Assembly (NCBI GenBank): GCA_946615965.1
Contig: CAMOIC010000004.1
Span: 1-62,892 of the forward strand
Direction: 5' to 3'
DNA length: 62,892 bases
DNA from: UBA3700 sp002372775
Lineage (GTDB): Bacteria; Bacillota; Clostridia; Christensenellales; UBA3700
Shown here: piece after piece, positions 1 through 7,507 of the stretch
Numbering within the stretch: the first letter of the stretch is position 1
Layout of the letters: every line of letters starts with the position of its first letter
Program-made: the position numbers and the translations under genes
The notes under the pieces: model-generated
The model's input: the letters and a program-made list of their open reading frames with translations, nothing else
Databases searched by the model: none
What the model was told of the DNA's origin: nothing

Positions 1-90
1 GATAGATTTGATAAATTACTGCGTCTTTATACCATCTTGTTTTCATAAATCCCCCCACTTATCCTAATTATAATGCTTGCGCATAAAAAA

Positions 91-116
91 AAGAAGAGAC
101 TAGCTCTTCTCTTCTT
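91..116 (-). terminator. Intrinsic terminator of the TAC module
   Basis: On the minus strand a 9-bp perfect stem (AAGAAGAGA / TCTCTTCTT, 8-nt loop) is followed by a run of T. The upstream arm lies inside the last codons of the SecB-like gene, whose TAG stop is in the loop, so transcription ends almost with translation. Confidence 0.75.
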
Positions 117-504
117 CAAACAATTTTTCAATGTTAACTACCGGTATAATAAGAGGCGGAATTCCTGTCTGCACAGTTATGGCAGATACTATACTTCTTA
201 AATATGGGAACAAGATCGCAGCTGCCTTCTTGTACGCGATAGACTTATCCTCAATAGTGCTTGTTTTAGCAGAAAACAAACCTGCCAATTCAACAAAAAT
301 AGAGAATGGGAAACTATCGTTTGATTCTATACTAAACGAAAGAACTATCTCGAATTGCTCTGGAGCTATATCACGTACTGATTTTTCTAATTTAGGTTGA
401 ATATCAACTCCTTGCTTGCTTGGTTTATAATTCTCATTCAAAACAAACTCTAATTTTTTTACACGATAATTTATAAAATTTAATACTTTATGCTCTATAT
501 TCAT
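100..504 (-). CDS. SecB-like chaperone of a TAC module
   Basis: Predicted cytosolic SecB-family chaperone of 134 residues, near the length of classical SecB. The C-terminal half carries the family signature: a central hydrophobic strand region (FPFSIFVELAGLF), then FPYLRSIVS and PPLIIPVVNIEKLF, matching the conserved FPY-R-x-I/L-S and PxL-P-xNF/I elements. The ATG at 504 is preferred over the upstream TTG at 522 because AGGA lies 7 nt before it; that ribosome binding site overlaps the antitoxin stop codon, which points to translational coupling. It is the third gene after an MqsR-like toxin and an MqsA-like antitoxin, so its likely job is to fold or protect the antitoxin rather than serve general export. 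Bacillota usually lack a housekeeping SecB, which strengthens this reading. Family is clear; role is inferred from context. Confidence 0.82.
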   Translation of the reverse strand: MNIEHKVLNFINYRVKKLEFVLNENYKPSKQGVDIQPKLEKSVRDIAPEQFEIVLSFSIESNDSFPFSIFVELAGLFSAKTSTIEDKSIAYKKAAAILFPYLRSIVSAITVQTGIPPLIIPVVNIEKLFEEEKS

Positions 505-512
505 GTTATTTC

Positions 513-1088
513 CTACCCACAATACGCTATTTCAAATTTATTAAAAATATAATCTTTACTTACTAATTGATTCAACGAAGTATACTCATTTTTACTACCA
601 TACTTAATTGGTTTTATTATTATTTTGGTTTTAGATTGAGATAATCTTGTCTCAATCCTTCTTTGATCAATTTCAGCCAAGTTACCTTTTCTTAGATTAA
701 ATATTTTTCTAAAATTTTCTTCAGATTCCATTTGACGAATAAGATTATCATGAGCTTCGTCTTGAATTGCTCCTCTTTCGTATCTAGTAATCGTCTTATC
801 TCCAAAACCAAGCAACCTCGCAAACTGAACTTGTGTTAAACCATATTTTTGTCTAATTGCCTTAATTTGAGCAGCGGATAATAAGTTATTTCTTCTTCTA
901 TATTCATCATAGAATAGTAATAAGTTTTTAGAATCTTGCTCTTCATCATAAATAGAATCTCCACAGTCCTTACAAAAATATTCGTCGATTGACAACGTAA
1001 TATCTTCTCCTTTGACAGATAGAGTTCTCTCAACGTTCCTTAATTCTACCTCCTTATAATCATCGCATTCTAGACAATACTTATTCAT
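513..1088 (-). CDS. MqsA/HigA-type antitoxin with C-terminal tail
   Basis: Type II antitoxin and probable autorepressor, 191 residues. The N-terminus is a YgiT/MqsA-type zinc-binding domain with CxxC pairs at Cys5/Cys8 and Cys39/Cys42. Residues about 72-125 form an XRE helix-turn-helix (GLTQVQFARLLG ... TITRYERG). MqsA proteins end near residue 130; this one continues for about 60 residues rich in aromatics near the end (Tyr163, Tyr169, Tyr180, Phe182, Phe185, Tyr189). In TAC systems such an extension (chaperone-addiction region) makes the antitoxin aggregate or be degraded unless SecB-like chaperone binds it. That the tail does this here is inference from position and composition. The ATG has GGAGATAGG upstream. 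Gaps to its neighbours are 20 and 8 nt. Confidence 0.85.
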   Translation of the reverse strand: MNKYCLECDDYKEVELRNVERTLSVKGEDITLSIDEYFCKDCGDSIYDEEQDSKNLLLFYDEYRRRNNLLSAAQIKAIRQKYGLTQVQFARLLGFGDKTITRYERGAIQDEAHDNLIRQMESEENFRKIFNLRKGNLAEIDQRRIETRLSQSKTKIIIKPIKYGSKNEYTSLNQLVSKDYIFNKFEIAYCG

Positions 1089-1108
1089 AACCTATCTCCT
1101 TCAATTCT

Positions 1109-1432
1109 TCAACAATGAAAACTTATCACTACCACTAGTTGTTTGCCTTCTTTATAGCTCATTTTTATATAAACATCTTGGCCGAGCACCCTTTTCTGAA
1201 AAAACCACACATCATCGCTATCCCTACCTTTATCATCCAATTCTGGTCCTCGGAGATAATTCGTCATATTCAGTTCCTGAATCTCATCCCAAACATCATC
1301 TATGGTCATTCCAAGCTTTGCGAGCGTATTCATATTTTCGGTTCTACTCTTAAAGATCCTTCTATTCTTATCTCTAGCCGCTTCTTTCGCTTTTCTTAGA
1401 AAACATATTATTTTTTCATTATTTGAAGTCAC
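1109..1432 (-). CDS. MqsR-like toxin (probable mRNA interferase)
   Basis: Small (107-residue) toxin-like protein, first gene of the TAC operon. The C-terminal half follows the MqsR pattern: a helix LGMTIDDVWDEI, a linker, then W76-FFQ and the strand VYIK (Tyr88) ending in VVVISFH. In E. coli MqsR the corresponding Gln and Tyr contribute to ribonuclease activity, so cleavage of mRNA is the likely reaction; this is family knowledge, not shown here. The start is GTG, chosen because AGGAG lies 6 nt upstream and no ATG fits. Placing the toxin before the antitoxin matches mqsRA and TAC operons. A RelE/HigB-type alternative is possible because sequence conservation among these small toxins is low. 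Confidence 0.75.
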   Translation of the reverse strand: MTSNNEKIICFLRKAKEAARDKNRRIFKSRTENMNTLAKLGMTIDDVWDEIQELNMTNYLRGPELDDKGRDSDDVWFFQKRVLGQDVYIKMSYKEGKQLVVVISFHC

Positions 1433-1451
1433 GCGTCACTCCTGCATAAAA

Positions 1452-1465
1452 GTATCATATGATAC
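1452..1465. promoter_or_regulatory. Perfect 14-bp palindrome, candidate antitoxin operator
   Basis: GTATCATATGATAC is fully self-complementary. It lies just downstream of the TAC -10 box and before the toxin start. A second, looser inverted repeat (TATAC-N9-GTATA, 1484-1502) overlaps the -10 box and spacer. Both are placed as expected for autorepression by the HTH antitoxin. Confidence 0.6.
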
Positions 1466-1481
1466 CTCGTTTTGTATTTTG

Positions 1482-1511
1482 ATTATACATCCGCGTGGTA
1501 TAATAATGCAA
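1482..1511 (-). promoter_or_regulatory. Promoter of the TAC module
   Basis: On the minus strand TTGCAT (1511-1506) and a consensus TATAAT (1487-1482) are separated by 18 bp. The expected start is about 1475, giving a leader of about 40 nt before the GTG start at 1432. Confidence 0.7.
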
Positions 1512-1521
1512 GTACTTTTGT

Positions 1522-1551
1522 TTGACTATATTCGTTTTATTTAATTAGAAT
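1522..1551 (+). promoter_or_regulatory. Promoter of ABC-F gene, leaderless geometry
   Basis: TTGACT (1522-1527), 18-bp spacer and TAGAAT (1546-1551). The ATG at 1558 begins only 6 nt after the -10 box, so the transcript should start at or next to the initiation codon. No ribosome binding site is present. Confidence 0.6.
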
Positions 1552-1557
1552 ATAAAC

Positions 1558-3105
1558 ATGAGCGTTTTAACTATTACTAATTTAACCCACATATTCGATA
1601 ACAAGCAGTTATTCTTAGATGCTAACCTAACAGTTAACAATGGTGAGCATATAGGTATTGTCGGATTAAATGGCGCTGGTAAATCTACTTTCATGAACAT
1701 TATTACAGGAAAGTTATCTCAAGATGGCGGCGAGATTAAGTGGCTTAATGGTATTAGATGGGGCTATCTAGACCAACACGCAACAATAGATAAAACACTT
1801 ACTGTTATTGAGTATTTAAAAACTTCATTCCAATATTTATATGATTTAAATGCTTCACTTGAAGAATTATATAAAGAGATGGAAACGGAACTTGATCCAG
1901 ATAAATTAGATGCATTAATTACTAAAACTTCAAAGATGCAAGATAGACTTCAAGATGCTAATTTCTATGACCTTGAAGCAGAGATTAAAAAGGTAGCAAC
2001 AGGCCTTGGTATTCACAACTATGGATACGATACCCCAGTTGCAAACTTATCTGGCGGTCAAAGAGCAAAATTAATGCTAGCAAAGCTTCTTCTTCAAGAT
2101 TTGGATGTAATGCTTCTTGACGAGCCTACAAACTTCCTTGATTTAGAGCAAATTGATTGGTTAAATAAATTCCTTAATTCATTTAAAGGAACATTTATCT
2201 TAATATCTCACGATACTCAATTCTTAAATGATACTTGTAAGATCATAGTCAATATTGAAAACGCACAAATTACAAAATATTGGTGCTCATATAATGAGTA
2301 TTTAGTTCAACATGAACAAAAGGCTCAACAATATGCAGACAACTATGAAAGACAACAAAGAGAAATTAAGAAGATGGAAGAATACATAACTAGAAACAAA
2401 GCACGTGCCGCTACTGCAGGTATGGCAAATTCTAGACAAAAGATGTTAGATAGAATCGAGGTTATGCAAAAACCAGTATATTCTGAAAAGCCATCTTTCA
2501 ACTTCCCTTATGTTTCACTTGTTACAAGACATTTACTTGAAGTAAAAAATCTGGAAATAGGATATAATAATAAAGCAATACTTCCTCCTATCAATATTTC
2601 TATGGCTTCAGATACAAAGCTATGGATTAGAGGAACAAACGGCCTTGGTAAAACTACTTTACTAAAGACATTAATGCACAAATTACCTGCTATAAGTGGA
2701 ACATTTGATTTCCATTTATGCACAAAGATTAACTACGTTGAGCAAGACTTAGAGTTTAGAAGTAAACTTATAAGTGCTACAACTTTTATGAATGAAACTT
2801 ACCCTAGAATGAATGCAAAAGAGATTAGAAGTGAGCTTGCCAAGGTAGGATTAAAGGGAGATTTAGCAACAAAACCAGTTGGAAATCTATCTGGTGGTGA
2901 GCAAGTTAAGATCAAGCTATGCTCTATTATGCAAAAGTCTTCTAACTTATTAATTCTTGATGAACCTACGAACCATCTAGACGTCAATGCAAAAGATGCT
3001 TTATTTGAAGCATTAAAAGATTACGAAGGGGCAATAATATTAGTTACTCACGAACCACAATACGCACAAGACTTATGTAACGAAATATTCGATATTAAAG
3101 AATAA
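1558..3105 (+). CDS. ABC-F family ATPase
   Basis: Cytosolic ABC-F protein of 515 residues with two ATPase domains and no membrane segments. Domain 1 has Walker A GLNGAGKST (about residues 37-45), signature LSGGQRAK and LLDEPTNFLD. A charged linker with a helical hairpin (about residues 250-320) precedes domain 2, which has GTNGLGKTT, LSGGEQVK and LILDEPTNHLD. ABC-F proteins act on ribosomes, either as translation factors (EttA/Uup/YbiT type) or as antibiotic protection factors. I see nothing that decides between these. The linker is not unusually long, which slightly favours a housekeeping YbiT/YkpA-like role. It is followed after 54 nt by a TetR-type regulator. Confidence 0.88.
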   Translation: MSVLTITNLTHIFDNKQLFLDANLTVNNGEHIGIVGLNGAGKSTFMNIITGKLSQDGGEIKWLNGIRWGYLDQHATIDKTLTVIEYLKTSFQYLYDLNASLEELYKEMETELDPDKLDALITKTSKMQDRLQDANFYDLEAEIKKVATGLGIHNYGYDTPVANLSGGQRAKLMLAKLLLQDLDVMLLDEPTNFLDLEQIDWLNKFLNSFKGTFILISHDTQFLNDTCKIIVNIENAQITKYWCSYNEYLVQHEQKAQQYADNYERQQREIKKMEEYITRNKARAATAGMANSRQKMLDRIEVMQKPVYSEKPSFNFPYVSLVTRHLLEVKNLEIGYNNKAILPPINISMASDTKLWIRGTNGLGKTTLLKTLMHKLPAISGTFDFHLCTKINYVEQDLEFRSKLISATTFMNETYPRMNAKEIRSELAKVGLKGDLATKPVGNLSGGEQVKIKLCSIMQKSSNLLILDEPTNHLDVNAKDALFEALKDYEGAIILVTHEPQYAQDLCNEIFDIKE

Positions 3106-3159
3106 TATATTGTTTAAATAATATATTTATTAAAAATATAAAATATTTTGGGGATTGTT

Positions 3160-3762
3160 ATGTCAGATTTAAAAAATGCAGAGAATGCTAGAGTTGCTAA
3201 AACAAGGGACGCCATATTTAGAGCTTTTGCTCAATTAGTATTAGAAAAGGAATCACTATACAATATTTCTATAACAGAATTAACACAAAGAGCTAATATC
3301 AATAGAGCTACGTTCTATTTGCACTACAAGACAATATTAGACGTTGTAAGTGATATTGAAAACAATATCGCAGAAGAACTTGAGAGGACATCAAAGCAAT
3401 ATAATATTGCTCAACTACGTGAGGATATGTCTCCTCTAATTGAGAGAATGGCAGAGCTTCTAAGCATTAATCCTCTAATCTCTAAATTGTTCTTAAGCAG
3501 CGAAGGAACTAGATTTGAGATGTCATTATATGAGGCATTCAATGAAATAATTCATGAAAAAGAATTAGAAGAAACTCCAACTATTGATACCATCCAAGAT
3601 GCACAATTAAGAACTGCTTGCAGTTTTATTGTTAGCGGAGTTGTTAGTGCTTATAAAGAATGGTTTAATGATACAAATCCAAATAAAGCTCCAATGGAAA
3701 CTGTTACTAAAACTTTATGCTATATAGTTAATAACGGTATAAAGCAATTCTTAATTTATTAA
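3160..3762 (+). CDS. TetR-family transcriptional regulator
   Basis: TetR/AcrR-type repressor of 200 residues. The N-terminal 50-60 residues form the DNA-binding domain, with the characteristic pattern TRDAIFRAFAQL, ISITELTQRANINRATFYLHYKT. The rest is an all-helical ligand or dimer domain without recognisable specificity, related in layout to the TetR C-terminal domain common in Bacillota. The ATG at 3160 has GGGG 6 nt upstream and is preferred to the TTG at 3148. It lies 54 nt after the ABC-F gene on the same strand, with no terminator seen between them, so the two are probably co-transcribed. Its target may be this operon, but no clear operator was found. Confidence 0.85.
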   Translation: MSDLKNAENARVAKTRDAIFRAFAQLVLEKESLYNISITELTQRANINRATFYLHYKTILDVVSDIENNIAEELERTSKQYNIAQLREDMSPLIERMAELLSINPLISKLFLSSEGTRFEMSLYEAFNEIIHEKELEETPTIDTIQDAQLRTACSFIVSGVVSAYKEWFNDTNPNKAPMETVTKTLCYIVNNGIKQFLIY

Positions 3763-3787
3763 TTTTTTTATCACTATAGTCAAAAAA

Positions 3788-3811
3788 AAGGATGTCATCT
3801 CTGACATCCTT
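3788..3811. terminator. Bidirectional terminator between TetR gene and gap
   Basis: A 10-bp perfect stem (AAGGATGTCA / TGACATCCTT) with a 4-nt loop is flanked by A8 on the left and a short T-run on the right. The T tract is stronger for the minus strand, so it mainly terminates the GAPDH transcript, but it can serve the converging TetR transcript. Confidence 0.85.
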
Positions 3812-3837
3812 GATTTTTACAATTCTTCAATTAGAAC

Positions 3838-4899
3838 TTATTTGTTTAATAACTTTGAGAAGTACTTAATTGTTCTAACCATTTGGCTTGTATATGAGTT
3901 TTCATTATCGTACCAAGAAACAACTTGAACTTGAGTCTTGTCACCCATTGGGATAACCATTGTTTGTGTAGCATCGAATAATGAACCATACTTCATACCG
4001 ATAACGTCTGAAGAAACGATTTCGTCTGAGTTGTATCCGAATGATTCTGTTTGAGCAGCCTTCATAGCAGCGTTGATTTCATCAACTGTAACAGCCTTAT
4101 CAACTACTGCAACTAAGATAGTTGTAGAACCTGTAGCTGTTGGAACTCTTTGAGCTGAACCGATTAACTTACCATTTAATTCTGGGATAACTAAACCGAT
4201 AGCCTTAGCAGCACCTGTTGAGTTTGGAACGATGTTTTGAGCACCAGCTCTAGATCTTCTTAAGTCACCCTTTCTTTGTGGACCATCAAGGATCATTTGG
4301 TCTCCTGTATAAGCATGAACTGTTGTCATGATACCAGCTTCGATTGGAGCTAAATCATTTAAAGCCTTAGCCATTGGAGCTAAGCAGTTTGTTGTACAAG
4401 AAGCAGCAGAGATGATGTTATCATCCTTTGTTAATGTTGTATGGTTAACGTTGTAAACGATTGTTGGTAAATCCTTTCCAGCTGGAGCTGAAATAACAAC
4501 CTTCTTAGCACCTGCATCGATATGAGCTTGTGCCTTTTCCTTAGATGTATAGAAACCTGTACATTCAAGAACTACGTCTACATCAAGAGCCTTCCAAGGA
4601 AGTTCAGCAGCCTTAGCCATAGCGTAGATTGTGATTTCCTTTCCATCAACGATGATAGAACCTGGTGTTACAACTGTCTTTCCGTCTTCAGCTAAAACAG
4701 CATCTTTGTAGTCAACTGTATGACCCATTCTTACATAGTTACCTTGCATTGTGTCATACTTTAATAAGTGTGCTAACATTTTTGGGCTTGTTAAATCGTT
4801 GATAGCAACAACATCAAAACCTTCTGCACCGAACATTTGTCTGAATGCTAAACGACCGATACGTCCAAAACCATTAATTGCAACTCTTACATTTGCCAT
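3838..4899 (-). CDS. gap: Type I glyceraldehyde-3-phosphate dehydrogenase
   Basis: Glycolytic enzyme that converts glyceraldehyde 3-phosphate, NAD and phosphate to 1,3-bisphosphoglycerate. The 353 residues open with the Rossmann motif INGFGRIGR (residues 8-16). The catalytic Cys168 is in SAASCTTNC and its partner His195 is in TTVHAYTGDQ. The YDNENSYTSQM segment near the end is the usual substrate and tetramer region. An acidic residue after the second strand (INDLT) suggests NAD rather than NADP. It is slightly longer than the usual 335 residues owing to short loop insertions. It is monocistronic with a strong promoter, GGAGG upstream of the ATG and a strong terminator, as expected for a highly expressed gene. 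Confidence 0.97.
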   Translation of the reverse strand: MANVRVAINGFGRIGRLAFRQMFGAEGFDVVAINDLTSPKMLAHLLKYDTMQGNYVRMGHTVDYKDAVLAEDGKTVVTPGSIIVDGKEITIYAMAKAAELPWKALDVDVVLECTGFYTSKEKAQAHIDAGAKKVVISAPAGKDLPTIVYNVNHTTLTKDDNIISAASCTTNCLAPMAKALNDLAPIEAGIMTTVHAYTGDQMILDGPQRKGDLRRSRAGAQNIVPNSTGAAKAIGLVIPELNGKLIGSAQRVPTATGSTTILVAVVDKAVTVDEINAAMKAAQTESFGYNSDEIVSSDVIGMKYGSLFDATQTMVIPMGDKTQVQVVSWYDNENSYTSQMVRTIKYFSKLLNK

Positions 4900-4950
4900 A
4901 ATAATATGTCCTCCATATATAAAATAAATTTTTTGTTTTCAACATTACCT

Positions 4951-4979
4951 ATTGTATCAATATTCAAAATAGTTGGCAA
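4951..4979 (-). promoter_or_regulatory. Promoter of gap
   Basis: TTGCCA (4979-4974), a 17-bp spacer ending in TGA, and TACAAT (4956-4951): a near-consensus -35, optimal spacing and an extended -10. The leader is about 45 nt. Confidence 0.8.
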
Positions 4980-5005
4980 GTAAAATATATGTGCGCGTAC
5001 TTGTA

Positions 5006-5707
5006 TTATAGGAAGAAATGCTTTTTAAACTCTACTGCTAAAGTATCTCTTCCGAATAATAATCCAACTACAATTGTCACAAATCCTAAGCATGCACAAA
5101 CAATTGATGCAACAACATTAAATCCACATCCCCACATAATTGGGAACCATAATACTTCTACAACTGCTAATCTTGTTGTCTTATATGCATATTTATGCCA
5201 CTTGCCAGATATGAAAATCACAAGAGCAAATGTAAAGTTTAATACTGACATAAATATTGGTGTAATAATTCCAAGTGATACATTTAAAGCGTTTACTGGA
5301 TTATCTACGCCATTAATACCTGTTGCATAGAAATATGCACAAATCAAATTAACAGAAAGTACTATGTAGAAAAAGATTCCATGTAAGGTATCTTCAAATA
5401 TCTTTGGCCAGAAGATATATTGCAAAATTCCAAGCCAAATATATGCAAGTGATGCTAGAGGAATAATTAAGAACACCCACTTTTCTGTAAGCCATGTAGT
5501 AATTCCAAGTGCCATAATAATAACAAATGAAATTGCTGCAAAGATATTTCTTACTAGAACTCTAGCGCTTCTTTTCTTTGTAAAATCAGGATACTCACCT
5601 GCAGCCATAACTGGTGTTGAATTAACAACAGTAGTATGAGCTCCGCATAATGGACAGTTTATCTCATTATCATTTAGTTCAACATTACAATATTTACATG
5701 TTCTCAT
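5006..5707 (-). CDS. Zinc-ribbon polytopic membrane protein (DUF6320-like)
   Basis: A 233-residue membrane protein of unknown function. Residues 1-25 form a zinc ribbon (Cys4, Cys7, Cys18, Cys21) facing the cytosol. About six hydrophobic segments follow from residue 52 to the C-terminus. Its start overlaps the stop of the upstream HTH-acyltransferase gene by 4 nt (ATGA), so the two are translationally coupled. I recall similar zinc-ribbon membrane proteins annotated as DUF6320 beside 'alcohol acetyltransferase' genes in clostridia, which suggests a membrane partner for the acyltransferase, perhaps presenting a lipid or exporting a product. That is inference; the sequence itself shows only topology and the metal site. 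Confidence 0.72.
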   Translation of the reverse strand: MRTCKYCNVELNDNEINCPLCGAHTTVVNSTPVMAAGEYPDFTKKRSARVLVRNIFAAISFVIIMALGITTWLTEKWVFLIIPLASLAYIWLGILQYIFWPKIFEDTLHGIFFYIVLSVNLICAYFYATGINGVDNPVNALNVSLGIITPIFMSVLNFTFALVIFISGKWHKYAYKTTRLAVVEVLWFPIMWGCGFNVVASIVCACLGFVTIVVGLLFGRDTLAVEFKKHFFL

Positions 5708-7230
5708 GATCTAACACCTCCATTTCCTTCTACATATACTTCAAGACCTAAATCTGTAAGTTCTCTTGCCATATCTCTTTCAACAGTGCTCTTAACGATT
5801 GATCGAATAAATGTGATGTCACACTTATTATTGAATGTGACAGCAGACATAGAAACGCCGCCCATTATATCATCTTTCATTACGAACTCTAGTCTATCTA
5901 CAATACTCTTTAACTCATCTGGAGCATTAATAACACCTAGATTTGAGAAGACTGTTGTACAACCAACATTACCAATCAGTTTAGATATTGTTTTAATTGC
6001 AAAATCTTTAACCCCTCTTGGCATAGTTCTAATTGCAACATTGTTCTTTAGAGATACGATTTTGTTAATATCACTCTTAAGAGTGTCCTTATCTCTTCCA
6101 GCTTCAATTTGCTTTTTAATTGTATCTATTAATTCTTCTAAAGATAGCTCTACTTCATCTATTCTTACATTAGTAAACAATGAGAAATTTCTTAATGTGT
6201 TTGATGGAAATACACTTCTTAAATTAATAGGTATTTGAACAACATAAGGATTTCTATCTCTATCGTAGAACTTTCTCTTTAAGAAAGCCTTTGTATATAA
6301 AGCTGTTAAAAGCTCAGTAACTGTACAATCATATTTTTTTGCAATCTTTTTAAGTTCTTGAGCATTAACAACTAAGTGTGTGACAATGTTGTCCTTAATT
6401 CTCTTTTCTTTAATGTGATAAGCTTGCTTGAAACTTTCTTGAGATGAGAAACTGCTATTAGTTGCATAAAGTTCATATGCATCCATAATCTCATCCTGAT
6501 TAACAATATCTAAAGCATTTAATGCGTCTTTATAATCGCCAACTTGACCGTATTTTAATTCATAATATCTTGTTAATAAACTAATTAAGAAAATAGTAGA
6601 ACCAAAAGCATCAGATACTGAATGGAACACTTCTACAGAGATTCTTTGATTATCTGCAATTACTCTGAATAAGTAATGCTTGCCATCAAGTTTAATTGGT
6701 CTATTTGGATGTCTATCACTTTGTTCAACTACAGGATATTTTTCCATCCTCTCTAAGTAATACCAGAAGAATCCTTTTTTCAAACAAACCATAAATGTTG
6801 GGAATCGCTCTACCATATCATGCAAAGCATTAGTTAAATTCTCCATATCGATTTCTTCTTTTAATACAGCAGAAACTCTATATACTAAATTCCAATCTCT
6901 TTTTGCTTGTGGTGGATATACTAAAGCGGCACTATCTAATTTGTACCATTCTTTTGTTGTAAGTTTCTTTTTCTCGACAGCTTTAACCTCTTGACCTTTT
7001 GTTGTCATTAACTTAACACGGTCTAAATCTCCGCTTAGTAAAAGGTCATATGAAATGTTAAATAATTGAGTTATTGATTCAAGCTGTTGAATGTCCGGAA
7101 TTGAAGCTCCAAGCTCCCATTTACTTACCGCTTTATCTGAAACCATAAGCTTCTCAGCAAGTTGTGCTTGAGTCAATCCTTCACTTTTTCTAAGTTCTAA
7201 TATTATCTTTCCAATCTTCTCTGAATCCAT
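5704..7230 (-). CDS. HTH-condensation/acyltransferase fusion protein
   Basis: A 508-residue two-domain protein. Residues 7-61 are an XRE helix-turn-helix (GLTQAQLAEKLMVSDKAVSKWE). From about residue 95 it resembles the condensation/alcohol acetyltransferase superfamily: the HxxxD catalytic motif is present as H203-SVSD207-AFG, with a late loop region (NFSLFTNVRI) typical of the second half-domain. Such enzymes transfer acyl groups from CoA or carrier-protein thioesters to alcohols or amines. The substrate cannot be told. Joining a DNA-binding domain to an acyltransferase is odd; it may act as a regulator that senses acyl donors or as an autorepressed enzyme. The promoter region holds repeated AGTAGAATT elements downstream of the -10, fitting autoregulation. 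Coupled to the following membrane protein. Confidence 0.8.
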   Translation of the reverse strand: MDSEKIGKIILELRKSEGLTQAQLAEKLMVSDKAVSKWELGASIPDIQQLESITQLFNISYDLLLSGDLDRVKLMTTKGQEVKAVEKKKLTTKEWYKLDSAALVYPPQAKRDWNLVYRVSAVLKEEIDMENLTNALHDMVERFPTFMVCLKKGFFWYYLERMEKYPVVEQSDRHPNRPIKLDGKHYLFRVIADNQRISVEVFHSVSDAFGSTIFLISLLTRYYELKYGQVGDYKDALNALDIVNQDEIMDAYELYATNSSFSSQESFKQAYHIKEKRIKDNIVTHLVVNAQELKKIAKKYDCTVTELLTALYTKAFLKRKFYDRDRNPYVVQIPINLRSVFPSNTLRNFSLFTNVRIDEVELSLEELIDTIKKQIEAGRDKDTLKSDINKIVSLKNNVAIRTMPRGVKDFAIKTISKLIGNVGCTTVFSNLGVINAPDELKSIVDRLEFVMKDDIMGGVSMSAVTFNNKCDITFIRSIVKSTVERDMARELTDLGLEVYVEGNGGVRS

Positions 7231-7264
7231 AAATTTCCCCTATTTTGCTAGTAATTTCAAAACT

Positions 7265-7305
7265 CTACTTCAAGTAGAATTGCCGAAAAATCCAGTAGAA
7301 TTCGG
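7265..7305. promoter_or_regulatory. Repeated AGTAGAATT elements, candidate operator
   Basis: AGTAGAATT occurs at 7273-7281 and 7294-7302, exactly 21 bp (two helical turns) apart. The first is part of a palindrome CTACTTCAAGTAG (7265-7277). The second lies between the arms of CCGAA (7283-7287) and TTCGG (7301-7305) and overlaps the right arm. All are downstream of the -10 box of the HTH-acyltransferase gene, a typical repressor location. Confidence 0.55.
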
Positions 7306-7319
7306 CTCCATTTACAAAA

Positions 7320-7348
7320 ATTATACCACCATAGTACAATAATGTCGA
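7320..7348 (-). promoter_or_regulatory. Promoter of the HTH-acyltransferase operon
   Basis: TCGACA (7348-7343), 17-bp spacer, TATAAT (7325-7320). The leader is about 80 nt and contains the AGTAGAATT repeats. Confidence 0.7.
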
Positions 7349-7415
7349 GGATAAGGAATGGCAAACTTAACTCAAAGTAGGAAATTAATTAAGACAACAC
7401 TAATACATAATACAC

Positions 7416-7447
7416 GATAAATTCTATCGTCCCCGCGAGAATTTATC
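7416..7447. repeat. Inverted repeat, 10-bp arms, unknown role
   Basis: GATAAATTCT and AGAATTTATC flank 12 nt (ATCGTCCCCGCG). It lies in the 277-bp gap between the HTH-acyltransferase and aminopeptidase genes, upstream of the former's promoter. It has no adjacent T-run, so it is not a typical terminator. Confidence 0.5.
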
Positions 7448-7451
7448 ACAT

Positions 7452-7485
7452 AAAAAATAGCAAGCTCTCCGTCTTGCTATTTTTT
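7452..7485 (-). terminator. Terminator of the plsC-aminopeptidase operon
   Basis: A 13-bp perfect stem (AAAAAATAGCAAG / CTTGCTATTTTTT) with an 8-nt loop, 23 bp after the aminopeptidase stop. The A and T ends make it potentially bidirectional. Confidence 0.85.
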
Positions 7486-7507
7486 ATTTTATCAACAATT
7501 TATCAAA

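Noticed and set aside
131..400. Plus-strand reading frame of 89 codons opposite the SecB-like gene
   Set aside because: It is wholly antisense to a gene with a recognisable family and has no ribosome binding site.
100..504. SecB-like gene as a housekeeping export chaperone
   Set aside because: Its position directly after the antitoxin, overlapping ribosome binding site and lack of export genes nearby favour a TAC role, though a genome search would settle it.
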